A DNA stretch of 64,000 nt from G020348185 sp964525045 (GTDB lineage Bacteria > Nitrospirota > Nitrospiria > Nitrospirales > UBA8639), in NCBI GenBank assembly GCA_964525045.1, contig CAZGFD010000016.1, forward strand, positions 1 to 64,000, read 5' to 3'. Made by a program: the position numbers and the translations under genes. Shown piece after piece: positions 43,269 to 51,297 of this stretch. The notes under the pieces are model-generated. The model ran no database searches, was not told the DNA's origin, and was given only the letters and a program-made list of their open reading frames with translations. Position 1 is the first letter of the stretch. Every line of letters begins with the position of its first letter.

Positions 43269-44324
43269 ATGAACCTCGCGACTTGTCCCCTTCTCGTGGC
43301 CTCTGCGTTAGTTATGATCCAATGCAGTCCGTTCCACAATGGTATTGATCCTATAAAGTCCGATCGACGTCTTTCACCCGAAACATTCTCGGTCGCCCTG
43401 ATGGGAGACATTCCCTATACCGACCGACAAATTGATCTTTTTAAAGAGCTGATCCAAGAAGTCAACGCCGATCCTACCGTGGATCTGGTCCTGCATACCG
43501 GCGATATTAAGGGGAGGGGGGACTGCGACGACCGGGTGTATCGGCATCGATACAATCTGATGCAACAATTCAACAAGCCTGTTATCTATACGGTCGGTGA
43601 TAACGAATGGACTGATTGTCACGATTGGGAGAATGGACACTATCATCCCTTGGACCGTCTTCAGTACCTGCGCACGATCTTTTTTCCGAACCCCTTGGAA
43701 TCTTCCGGTGGCCAACCAATCCCTATGCAATCGCAAAGTCGCGTCTCAGGGTTTGAGGCCTATGTGGAACATAGGATGGTGTTGCACAAACGAATCGTAT
43801 TTGGAACCCTCCACGTGGTAGGCAGCAATAACGGTCTCGCTCCTTGGTCGGGAATTGACCCTGAAGATGCCTTTAACACCCCGCGCGGTGATAGGGTTGA
43901 GGAGTTTCACGCACGGGAGAACGCCGCCATCCAATGGCTCAAGGAGATCTTTCGCTTTGCCCAAGAAAAGCAGAGCCCCGGAATCGTCATTGTGATTCAA
44001 GCAAACCCCCTCTTCGACTCGGACCCGGGCGATGAGGAAAGGGCGGGGTACAACGGATTTATTGATGCGCTGCGAGACCTCACCATGGAGTATGGAAAGC
44101 CCGTGTTATTGGCCCACGGACACATCCATTATCTTTGGATTGATAAACCTTTGGATCGGATCACGTCGGAAGGAAATCGGGAACCCGTGCCGACACTCAC
44201 CCGCATTCAAACCGGCGGAAGTCCTCTCGTGCGGTGGATTAAAGTCACCATAGATCCTCAGTCGCCTGAGGTCTTCCTGTTCGTTGATCCCTTCATCCAT
44301 AAACTCGACAATTTTCCATGGTGA
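43269..44324 (+). CDS. Metallophosphoesterase-like protein, exported
   Basis: A 351-residue protein with a short hydrophobic N-terminus and a possible lipobox (ASALVMIQC). The calcineurin-type metal motifs are in order: VALMGDIPYTD (GD), VLHTGDIKGRG (GD), YTVGDNEWTDC (GDNE, the GNHE equivalent) and LLAHGHIHYLWID (GHxH). The substrate is unknown; such periplasmic enzymes hydrolyse phosphomonoesters or diesters. A terminator follows 40 bases downstream. Confidence 0.8.
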   Translation: MNLATCPLLVASALVMIQCSPFHNGIDPIKSDRRLSPETFSVALMGDIPYTDRQIDLFKELIQEVNADPTVDLVLHTGDIKGRGDCDDRVYRHRYNLMQQFNKPVIYTVGDNEWTDCHDWENGHYHPLDRLQYLRTIFFPNPLESSGGQPIPMQSQSRVSGFEAYVEHRMVLHKRIVFGTLHVVGSNNGLAPWSGIDPEDAFNTPRGDRVEEFHARENAAIQWLKEIFRFAQEKQSPGIVIVIQANPLFDSDPGDEERAGYNGFIDALRDLTMEYGKPVLLAHGHIHYLWIDKPLDRITSEGNREPVPTLTRIQTGGSPLVRWIKVTIDPQSPEVFLFVDPFIHKLDNFPW

Positions 44325-44365
44325 AATGGATTTCCCCTCCTGACTGGAATCCCCTTGATCTTTGT

Positions 44366-44403
44366 CCCCCCTGACCTAAAAGGTGTGGGAAAGGGGGGTT
44401 TTT
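44366..44403 (+). terminator. Intrinsic terminator after the phosphoesterase gene
   Basis: CCCCCC (44366-44371) and GGGGGG (44393-44398) pair, with an inner ACC/GGT step, and TTTTT follows directly. It separates the phosphoesterase gene from the Fur-family regulator. Confidence 0.6.
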
Positions 44404-44452
44404 GTTTAGATTAGGAACTCCACCACCTTGACAACCGGTTTCTGTTTTGCTA

Positions 44453-44471
44453 ATTGCAATATACTTGCAAT
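44453..44471. promoter_or_regulatory. Palindromic operator before the Fur/Zur-type gene
   Basis: ATTGCAA-TATAC-TTGCAAT is a perfect 7-5-7 inverted repeat 69 bases upstream of the regulator ATG. The size and spacing fit a Fur-family box, probably autoregulatory. The wording differs from the classic Fur box, in line with a Zur-like regulator. Confidence 0.55.
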
Positions 44472-44539
44472 AATGTTTGGCCGGCTATTTGGCATGCCGA
44501 TTGGGAGTCGGAACCCCTATAATCGATAGAGAAGAATCA

Positions 44540-44959
44540 ATGAATAGCATTTTAAATGATGGACTACGGGCATCAGGGCGTCGCCTGACACGAACGCGCC
44601 GCGCGGTATTGCTTATTTTGGAGCGAGCAAAATATCCCCTGAGTCCTTCCGAAATATATGATCGGTTGAGGAAAGCTCAGGTGTCAATCGATTTAGTGAC
44701 GGTGTACCGAACGCTGTCTGTCTTGAGAGAATTGGGTCTGGCCTCAAAATGTGAGCTTCATCACGAAGGGCAGTCTCGATATGAATTGCGGGAGGGGCGC
44801 AAGCACCATCATCATATTCGCTGTGAGACCTGCGGGAAAATTGTGGACCTGTTACTCTGCCCGCTGAAAAAGCTTCAAGGTTATATTGAAAAGGAAACCC
44901 AATTTGTCGTAAACGAACATCTGCTTGAGTTTAGTGGGCTGTGCCCAAAATGCCAGTAG
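44540..44959 (+). CDS. Fur-family metalloregulator, probably Zur-like
   Basis: A 139-residue Fur-fold repressor starting at MNSILNDGLRASG. The winged helix has RLTRTRRAVLLILE and VSIDLVTVYRTLSVLRELGL. The metal-binding domain has KHHHHIRCETCGKIVDL and a terminal CPKC, the two CxxC pairs of the structural zinc site. The neighbours (a MerC-type protein and a His-rich metal-binding protein) suggest zinc rather than iron as effector. The frame begins 21 codons upstream, but that would overlap the operator. Confidence 0.82.
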   Translation: MNSILNDGLRASGRRLTRTRRAVLLILERAKYPLSPSEIYDRLRKAQVSIDLVTVYRTLSVLRELGLASKCELHHEGQSRYELREGRKHHHHIRCETCGKIVDLLLCPLKKLQGYIEKETQFVVNEHLLEFSGLCPKCQ

Positions 44960-45080
44960 CAAAATGTTGAAAAAGCCCGTCCACCTACGCTGAAGGTTCG
45001 GCGGACAGGCCGGCGGCGATTCTATTCATCCTCGTCTACGTTGACAGAGTCAATTGATATTTGAAAAAGTTGATAAGGAA

Positions 45081-45563
45081 ATGAAAACTCTTGGAATGAA
45101 ACTTTCAAAGGCCGGCTCGATCACTTCTTTGATCTGTGCGGTTCATTGCGCCTTAACTCCCTTCGCTCTATTAGCCTTGCCTGTCATTGCGGCCAATTCG
45201 TCTGGAGATTTGGATATGATTCTCGGCGCCTTTCTTGCCCAAACGACCGAATGGGTGTTTTTGGGAGTGATAGGTCTGCTCGCGGGGTTTGGATTGCTGG
45301 CTGCCTATCCTATCCACCGGGATGCCCGGCCAGCCTATTTATCTGGTGTTGGTCTCTTGATTTTGATCATTTCTCACCTTTGGCTGGTTCCAGAAAGCGC
45401 AGGAGAAATTTTTCTGGATGTATCCGGAGCTTCCCTCATCGCTTGGGCTGGTTTTTGGAACCGCCGTCTCTGCCATGGTCTTGGATGCCACACTCATGAA
45501 AAAAATGTTGAACTTTCTTCTCCCCCTCTTCCACGCGCTGCCGATTTTTCCCCAGGGCAGTAG
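45081..45563 (+). CDS. MerC-type membrane protein
   Basis: A 160-residue membrane protein with four hydrophobic segments. The first holds the MerC metal pair (SLICAVHCALTPFALLALP). MerC proteins move mercury(II); MerC-domain proteins outside mer operons are often tied to Zur/Fur control and zinc. No merA or merR is near. The C-terminal segment has a second group, CHGLGCHTHE. The ATG at 45081 is taken; an ATG 5 codons later is possible. It is on the same strand as the Fur-family gene, 120 bases downstream. Confidence 0.78.
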   Translation: MKTLGMKLSKAGSITSLICAVHCALTPFALLALPVIAANSSGDLDMILGAFLAQTTEWVFLGVIGLLAGFGLLAAYPIHRDARPAYLSGVGLLILIISHLWLVPESAGEIFLDVSGASLIAWAGFWNRRLCHGLGCHTHEKNVELSSPPLPRAADFSPGQ

Positions 45564-45589
45564 ATTGTTTTGGATACGGCCTTCCTCTT

Positions 45590-45741
45590 GTAGTTGCACC
45601 ATCTCATGGTGCTTCTTTTAAGGTCATTAGCCTCCCTGCATCAGAATTATAACGAGACGAGCCTCACTGGTAGGCTTTCGCCAAAGTTCTTTCCCTTTTC
45701 CTCCTGATGTTTAATGGGGCAGCATGAGATGCTGCAACTAC
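45590..45741. repeat. Palindromic repeat element, copy B (152 bases)
   Basis: Terminal arms GTAGTTGCACCATCTCATGG (from 45590) and, in inverse at the right end (to 45741), GTAGTTGCAGCATCTCATGC. Each arm forms its own hairpin. The ~105-base centre is unrelated to copy A (39131-39197), so the arms are the mobile or conserved part. Confidence 0.7.
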
Positions 45742-45792
45742 AAATCGCAGGGTTAGCAGAAAAGAAAATTCAGAAGAACTTATTTCGATCGG

Positions 45793-46140
45793 TTATAGGA
45801 CTTCCACTGAACCGTGATGGTCACAGTGAGCCTGGTGGGGGAAGTGCAAATGTCCGTTCACCAGGTAATCGACATGATTACCATGCGGAACGGCTTCATG
45901 GCCGCAATTCGGCCCATGTATGTGATCCCTTACATGGCCTGTGCAGGTATGTGAAGGCGTGCAAGATTCCGGATTCTGATCTGAGATGGCAAGCACATGC
46001 TCATCCATATGTCCTTCATGTGGAAAATGCAGGTGTCCATCATGGAGATAATCGGTATGACCTTCGTGTGAAATGGAGGTGTGTCCACATTCCGGACCGT
46101 GGGTATGTTCATGACCTTGGTGAATACTTGAGCACTCCAT
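45793..46140 (-). CDS. His-rich metal-binding protein of two tandem units
   Basis: A 115-residue protein with no membrane segment. Two ~37-residue units share the pattern HGPxCGHxxxxHxxHxDYLxxGHLHFPHxxHxDxH, separated by a short linker (ISDQNPESCTPSHTC). About a quarter of the residues are His. Similar CGH/DYLxDGHLH proteins are frequent near Zur-controlled genes and are taken to buffer zinc. A ribosome site GGGAGA precedes the ATG. It starts 16 bases after aroG, on the same strand. Confidence 0.75.
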   Translation of the reverse strand: MECSSIHQGHEHTHGPECGHTSISHEGHTDYLHDGHLHFPHEGHMDEHVLAISDQNPESCTPSHTCTGHVRDHIHGPNCGHEAVPHGNHVDYLVNGHLHFPHQAHCDHHGSVEVL

Positions 46141-46156
46141 GGTATGTCTCCCTTCG

Positions 46157-47233
46157 TTACCTCGAAACGTGTTGTTTTCCGGATGTTTTTTTCATGGTGT
46201 CTCCCAATTCGTAGAGTAACGCTTCGGTTTCATCCCAGCCCAAACATGCATCCGTGATGGATATGCCATAATCAAGGGTCTTTCCCTTGGTCCATTTTTG
46301 ATTTCCCGGTTTGAGATGGCTTTCCAAAAGGAGACCCATGATAGCCTGTTGCCCACCGCAAAATTGCTGAATAACTGAACGGGCGACATTGGCTTGGCGG
46401 GTATGGTCTTTTTCAGAATTTCCATGGGAGCAATCCACCATGACAGGGCGGGAAATATCCTCGTCTCGCAATCGTGTGATCGCTTGAGCAATATCTTCAG
46501 GGCCATAATTCACTTTTCCGCCTCCCCCCCGAAGAACAATGTGCCTGTCGTGATTCCCATTGGTTTTGATAATGGAGGTTATTCCATCGACATTGATCCC
46601 GATAAAACTTTGTGGGTGGCGGGCAGCCACCATGGCATTGATGGCGACTTGAAGACCTCCATCAGTCCCATTTTTAAACCCAACCGGCATGGATAACCCA
46701 CTGGCCATTTCCCGGTGCGTCTGACTTTCTGTAGTACGGGCCCCAATAGCTGACCAACTGATAAGATCTGAAATGTACTGGGGCGTGACTGGATCCAGGA
46801 ATTCAGTCGCACAGGGTACTCCCATTTTCGTGATATGCAAGAGCACCGTTCGGGCTAACTGGAAACCTGCAGCAATATCACATGAGCCATCGAGGTGAGG
46901 GTCATTAATAAGCCCTTTCCACCCTACGGTGGTTCGTGGTTTTTCAAAATATGTCCGCATCACGATCAGCATGCGGTCTGAAAGCGATTGACTGACTTGT
47001 TGGAGTCGGTGCGCAAACTCATAGGCAGCTTCCGGATCGTGAATGGAGCATGGTCCGGCAATGACTAATAAACGGTCTTTATCCAGGCCTTGCAATATGT
47101 TTCGAATTTCCTGTCGACTGTTGAGAACCAGATTTTTCGTTTCCTCGGGGATGGGGAAACGGGTTTTTACCTCCCGTGGAGGAACCAACATTCCAATGTC
47201 GATGATATTTTGATTGTCAACTTGGTCTCTCAT
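46157..47233 (-). CDS. aroG: 3-deoxy-7-phosphoheptulonate synthase (DAHP synthase, class I)
   Basis: This enzyme joins phosphoenolpyruvate and erythrose 4-phosphate, the first step of the shikimate pathway. At 358 residues it has AroF/G/H length. LLVIAGPCSIHDPEAAYEFA, MRTYFEKPRTTVGWKGLINDP (PEP/E4P site), GARTTESQTHREMASGLSMPVGFKNGTDG and MVDCSHGNSEKDH are family motifs. The ATG at 47233 has an AAGGA site 7 bases before it. Which aromatic amino acid inhibits it is not readable. It is upstream of the His-rich gene. Confidence 0.95.
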   Translation of the reverse strand: MRDQVDNQNIIDIGMLVPPREVKTRFPIPEETKNLVLNSRQEIRNILQGLDKDRLLVIAGPCSIHDPEAAYEFAHRLQQVSQSLSDRMLIVMRTYFEKPRTTVGWKGLINDPHLDGSCDIAAGFQLARTVLLHITKMGVPCATEFLDPVTPQYISDLISWSAIGARTTESQTHREMASGLSMPVGFKNGTDGGLQVAINAMVAARHPQSFIGINVDGITSIIKTNGNHDRHIVLRGGGGKVNYGPEDIAQAITRLRDEDISRPVMVDCSHGNSEKDHTRQANVARSVIQQFCGGQQAIMGLLLESHLKPGNQKWTKGKTLDYGISITDACLGWDETEALLYELGDTMKKTSGKQHVSR

Positions 47234-47360
47234 GTATCGTTCCTTCAAAAAACTTAAGGATGGGAGAAATGAATGAAGTGAACATTGTAATCAAGAGCGG
47301 TATGGCAAGCAAGAGACCTGGATGTGGAAGGGGAAATCAGACTATCAAAAGGGATTCAAT

Positions 47361-47651
47361 TTAGTCTTGTGCCGAAGGTTCATCCAATAGAATATCTTGA
47401 ATGATTTTGTCTGCTAAGAGATCACTGGAGATATGATAATTTCGCGATTGCAAGGCTGCACGAATTTGTTCAACCCGATCCTGGCGGATGTCAGGAATGC
47501 GTTTCGCTTCTTTTTGAACGAAGCTAATGAGGGCCGACCGTTCAGCAAGGTCGATGGGGTCGGGGGGGAAAGCTTTTGCTGCCTTGGAAGGGGAATCCGA
47601 GGGGGACGAACTTTCCTGGCTTGATTGAGAGTTGGGGTGGGGGTCTTTCAT
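47361..47651 (-). CDS. FlgM-like (anti-sigma-28) small protein
   Basis: A 96-residue protein with a Ser/Pro-rich disordered first half and a helical end: QDRVEQIRAALQSRNYHIS then SDLLADKIIQDILLDE. This is the FlgM C-terminal pattern (V-x-x-I-R-x-A-I-x-x-G-x-Y-x-x-x-x-x-x-L-A-x-K). FlgM binds and blocks sigma-28 (FliA). No flagellar genes are in the window, so it is an isolated copy here. A generic small regulator is an alternative. Confidence 0.55.
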   Translation of the reverse strand: MKDPHPNSQSSQESSSPSDSPSKAAKAFPPDPIDLAERSALISFVQKEAKRIPDIRQDRVEQIRAALQSRNYHISSDLLADKIIQDILLDEPSAQD

Positions 47652-47754
47652 GTATGAACAGTATTTTTTAATTATTAATAGCTGTAGTATACCCTATAAT
47701 ACCTGATCAGCAAGTTAACTTTAGGTAAAGTTTCTAATGGATTATATCATAATT

Positions 47755-47773
47755 TATAATGATTCTCAAAATC
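47755..47773 (+). promoter_or_regulatory. Fur-box-like site before the ferredoxin-reductase-like gene
   Basis: TATAATGATTCTCAAAATC matches the 19-base Fur consensus at 14 positions and includes ATGATT/AATCAT as inverted halves. It lies 40 bases upstream of the ATG at 47814 in a very AT-rich leader, overlapping likely -10 sequences. Iron repression of that gene is inferred. Confidence 0.45.
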
Positions 47774-47813
47774 ATGAAGGAAAAATAAATCATAACAGAT
47801 ACAAGGACGGACA

Positions 47814-48719
47814 ATGAAAAACGAATTATTCATTCCAGCACCAATTACCAAGGTGATCACCCTGGATCCGGGTGAAATTCGAACCATCCAGTTAACCCTC
47901 CCGAAGGAATTTGAGTTGAATCATGTTCGATACCCGGTACGAGATAGAATGAGGCCGGGAACGGCATTCCTTACAAAATCCTTTGGCGCGCGGACCCAGA
48001 AGCTACGACGTCGGATGTATACCCGCTCTAACACTAGTGCCAGTGCGAAACTCCAACTCGAGACGGTTATCAATTATACGCACGCGGCCAAGGCCGACAC
48101 CTCCTTATGGTGGCAATCGGACGAGGTCCTGGCTCAACAGCAACACGGTGAACCAATTGAGGTTCGAGTTGAATGGAATGAAATCGATTCAACTTTTGAA
48201 ATCTATGAAAACACTCAGGCTTGTAAGTCAACAAATCTTCGACTTGAACCTGACGGAGAATGGGAAGGAATGAAGCTCGTTGGAATCGCGTTCGCAACGG
48301 GAATCACACCATTTTTGTCGTATTTGAGGTACATGCAGGAACGTCAATTTGGCCGTCACCATGACGTTGTTGGTGCGCATTTCACTTTAATTGCGAGTGC
48401 GCGTACCGAGAAACAGCTTATTGAATATAAGGAATTATTAGAAATACAGGAACGCTTTCCTCTGAATTTTCGGTATCACCCGGTGTTAACGCGACAGTGG
48501 CCTCCTGATTGGCCCTATACTAAAGGGCGGATCATACGAGTCAATAGGGATGAGGTTTCATCTCCGCGAATAGATCTCTCTCCTCTTCTTGATGTCGTCC
48601 CCGAAATCGAAAAGTGTCATGTACGAATGTGTGGAAATAAAGAAGCGCGGGATCAATTAACACAGGGATTCGGGCATTTGGGGATATCCCCTCTCAGTTT
48701 TCGAGCTGAGGTGTGGTAG
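47814..48719 (+). CDS. Ferredoxin--NADP reductase-like flavoprotein
   Basis: A 301-residue oxidoreductase of the FNR fold. The N-terminal FAD barrel shows RRRMYTRSNTS (RxYS-like), and the NAD(P) domain shows KLVGIAFATGITPFLSYLRYM (GTGITP-like, with A for the first G), FTLIASARTEKQLIEY and a C-terminal CHVRMCGNKEARDQL. It would move electrons between NAD(P)H and an iron-sulfur protein or iron chelate. The ATG has an AAGGAC site. A Fur-box-like sequence stands just upstream. Divergence within the flavin domain is high, so the partner cannot be named. Confidence 0.72.
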   Translation: MKNELFIPAPITKVITLDPGEIRTIQLTLPKEFELNHVRYPVRDRMRPGTAFLTKSFGARTQKLRRRMYTRSNTSASAKLQLETVINYTHAAKADTSLWWQSDEVLAQQQHGEPIEVRVEWNEIDSTFEIYENTQACKSTNLRLEPDGEWEGMKLVGIAFATGITPFLSYLRYMQERQFGRHHDVVGAHFTLIASARTEKQLIEYKELLEIQERFPLNFRYHPVLTRQWPPDWPYTKGRIIRVNRDEVSSPRIDLSPLLDVVPEIEKCHVRMCGNKEARDQLTQGFGHLGISPLSFRAEVW

Positions 48720-48781
48720 GGCCCTTCGCGATTCTGAACAAAACCATTGTTAGAAATGTCTCTAATGGGAAAGAGCACCGG

Positions 48782-49285
48782 CTAAAATGGGGGAGGGGAA
48801 GGAGACTGATTGGCCATGATCTCGTTGGCTCGTTGAGATAAGAGGTCAGCTTCTTCATCCCGATGAGCATGTCGAAGGAGCCCTGCGTATTTATTCAAGA
48901 TAATTGCGACATCCGGGTGGTTCGGTCCATTCGTTTTTTCCTTGATTGAAAGTGCCCGTTTGTATTGTTCCTCTGCTTTCTCATACTCCCCTTGTTGCTC
49001 ATAAAACGTAGCTAAACTATAAAGACTGCTCATTAATAAGGGATTACCTTCGCCTAAATTCTCGGCGGTTTTCACCGTTTCCCGAAGTTGGGTTTCTGCT
49101 TCCGTAGATGAGGCAGACCGGGAGGGCTCACGAGGGGGCAACTCGTTTTCGGTTGATGGAGGGGGGGTCGTCCGCCCCTTGGAAGGCTGTGTGCAGGCAT
49201 TGATTCCAACGGAGATCGCGCAAAGAATTACAAGGACATAAGGCCAATCCAGCGAGAACGGTTTGTCGAATCGATGAGTGTTCAT
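48782..49285 (-). CDS. TPR lipoprotein
   Basis: A 167-residue protein with a signal segment and lipobox (YVLVILCAISVGINAC). After a Pro/Ser-rich linker come two 42-residue TPRs of the kinesin-light-chain type (YSLATFYEQQGEYEKAEEQY and ILNKYAGLLRHAHRDEEADL, joined by NGPNHPDV). It is a small relative of the long TPR proteins at 18.8-22.8 kb. Confidence 0.75.
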   Translation of the reverse strand: MNTHRFDKPFSLDWPYVLVILCAISVGINACTQPSKGRTTPPPSTENELPPREPSRSASSTEAETQLRETVKTAENLGEGNPLLMSSLYSLATFYEQQGEYEKAEEQYKRALSIKEKTNGPNHPDVAIILNKYAGLLRHAHRDEEADLLSQRANEIMANQSPSPPPF

Positions 49286-49457
49286 GATCAGGAGGTTTTC
49301 GCTTGTTCTTTAAAATTGTATGTGGCATATGATCCTATGACAAGAATGTAGAATTCATCACCTTTTCCAACCTGTTAAAAATCGTTAAGGGATTCAAGAG
49401 AAAGTAAAAACCGAGCCGGGCAAATCATTTGCCCGATCCTGAAAAGGTTTGTCCTAC

Positions 49458-50540
49458 ATGCCGCGAATTTGGTGTTCAATATCAGGCCATGGATTCGGCC
49501 ATGGTGCTCAGACCATCTCGATCCTAAATGAAATGGGAAGAGGCCTTCCGGACTTACATGTGTTGCTTCGTACCACTCTGCCTCACCAATTCCTTAAAGA
49601 AAATCTTACGCTATCCTGGGAACTCCATCCTTCAATCCAGGATATCGGGTGTGTACAAAATGGCCCTCTCCTCATTGACGTGGAAAAAACCTGGATTGAG
49701 TATGAACGATTTCACATCGAATGGTCACGGAAGGTTTGCGCGGAAGCCGAATTGATTCGGTCTTATCAGCCCGACTTGGTTATTTCCAATATTTCCTATT
49801 TTGGCGTGGAAGCCGGCGCACAATCAGGAATTCCCACGGTGGCCATGGGCTCGTTGTCCTGGGATGGGGTCCTCGAATATTTCCGGACTCCCGACTCGGA
49901 TGTGCACCGGCATATTATTGATCAGATCCGTCAAAGTTATCGGAAGGCACAATTGATGATCCGTTTCGCACCGGCCATCCCAATGGTTGCCTTTTCGGAC
50001 CTTGTGGATGTGGGCCCTATTGCCGGGCCACTACCTCAATCGACTGGAACGGTTCGAGAGCTTCTCCAAGTAAAGCCCCAAGAAAAAATTGTCCTGGTGG
50101 CTTTCGGGGGCATACCCTTGTCCTCCTTACCCGTCGAATATTTCGAGGGGTTGCAAGGCTATCGATTTCTGGTCGACGGATTTCCGGATTTAGGAAAGCT
50201 CCCTCATCTCAATTCCATCAATACGCTTTCCGTCCCTTTCCGACAGATTCTGGCGGAAGCCGATCTCATTATTACCAAACCTGGCTACGCAACCATTATT
50301 GAAGCTGTCAGAAATACCATTCCGGTAATTTATGTGAGGCGATATAACTTCTTGGATGAGCAACCCTTGGTTGATTATCTCCATCGATATGGACAAGGAA
50401 GAGAACTCCACATCGATCATTTTCACAAAGGAGAGTGGCTCGAAGCTCTGGAGGCCGTCCAACAGATCCCACTTCCCACCGAACGCCCCCCCGAACTCGG
50501 CACTCGATCGGCAGCGGAGGAATTGGTCAAATTATTTTAA
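49458..50540 (+). CDS. Glycosyltransferase-like protein (GT-B fold)
   Basis: A 360-residue protein from MPRIWCSISGHGFGHGAQT. The GHGFGHG loop resembles the nucleotide-sugar glycosyltransferase and arabinokinase N-terminus. ISNISYFGVEAGAQSGIPTVAMGSLSWDGVL is the middle Rossmann region, and ADLIITKPGYATIIEAVRNTIPVIYVRR is a C-terminal GT-B donor site like that of MurG/UDP-GlcNAc enzymes. No membrane segment is present. Donor and acceptor are unknown. Confidence 0.72.
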   Translation: MPRIWCSISGHGFGHGAQTISILNEMGRGLPDLHVLLRTTLPHQFLKENLTLSWELHPSIQDIGCVQNGPLLIDVEKTWIEYERFHIEWSRKVCAEAELIRSYQPDLVISNISYFGVEAGAQSGIPTVAMGSLSWDGVLEYFRTPDSDVHRHIIDQIRQSYRKAQLMIRFAPAIPMVAFSDLVDVGPIAGPLPQSTGTVRELLQVKPQEKIVLVAFGGIPLSSLPVEYFEGLQGYRFLVDGFPDLGKLPHLNSINTLSVPFRQILAEADLIITKPGYATIIEAVRNTIPVIYVRRYNFLDEQPLVDYLHRYGQGRELHIDHFHKGEWLEALEAVQQIPLPTERPPELGTRSAAEELVKLF

Positions 50541-50553
50541 TAAGTTTGGGTAC

Positions 50554-51108
50554 TTATGCCGCATGGGGTTGAAGCGGCGGGTATCTCGTTACCGTCATAG
50601 CTTCAAGATTGTTCTGAAATTGATGGCCATTGGCAATTCGCTCCTTCCAAAAAATTCCGGTCACCTCAACCCGTTCATTGGTCTCGATTTGTATATTTCC
50701 CTGGGTACGATCATGGTGTCCGAAGACAATGAGCGTATGTTCCTCGCCTTTTAATACAAAGACAAAACGGATAAACAAACCTGAATCATCCACATGTAAT
50801 TCGGGTTGAGTCACCGTTCCGCGGACCTTTACGATTTTTTTGTGGTACTGGTTTGGATTGGATAACAACTGCGTGATGCTCACCAATTCACCGGGATCGT
50901 CCGGAGAACCAGCCCGATGCGAGACGTTCATCCTCATGGCACTGCCATTTTCCCAACTGCCTAGTTGGAGGGGGTTGATAATAGAAGCTGAGAAGGTTTG
51001 ATGAGGAAATGACTCAACCTGTATGGAGGACAGTAGGACAAACAAAGCAATGAACCAGACCGACTGGGGCACAACACCGAAAAATGATGGGGGATGGAAA
51101 ATTTTCAT
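50554..51108 (-). CDS. Exported OB-fold protein
   Basis: A 184-residue protein with a signal peptide (SVWFIALFVLLSSIQVES). The mature chain has an OB-type strand series: YHKKIVKVRGTVTQPELHVDD, FIRFVFVLKGEEHTLIVFG, NERVEVTGIFWKERI. This resembles periplasmic nucleic-acid or haem-type OB domains, but no ligand residues are recognised. It is convergent with the glycosyltransferase gene. Confidence 0.6.
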   Translation of the reverse strand: MKIFHPPSFFGVVPQSVWFIALFVLLSSIQVESFPHQTFSASIINPLQLGSWENGSAMRMNVSHRAGSPDDPGELVSITQLLSNPNQYHKKIVKVRGTVTQPELHVDDSGLFIRFVFVLKGEEHTLIVFGHHDRTQGNIQIETNERVEVTGIFWKERIANGHQFQNNLEAMTVTRYPPLQPHAA

Positions 51109-51297
51109 CCATGGATCTCAAAAAAGTTGAATGATGGTATTGCCCCAATTATGATGATATCGTTTATGTCTCAGCAACAAGGATGCCTTTTTTCTGTCTT
51201 CTGAAAGGGTGTCGAAATGAATTTGCTTTACTCCGCCTTTTCCCATCATGAATCCCTTATGATTTTTAAAATTGTCTCGAAGAGATGACAAGCACCC

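Noticed and set aside
45081..45563. A mercury-resistance operon
   Set aside because: Only a MerC-type protein is present; no merR, merT, merP or merA is nearby.
45714..46214. 166-residue plus-strand ORF opposite the His-rich gene
   Set aside because: The minus-strand frame has a clear repeat structure, a ribosome site and a metal-binding pattern. The plus frame is its shadow.
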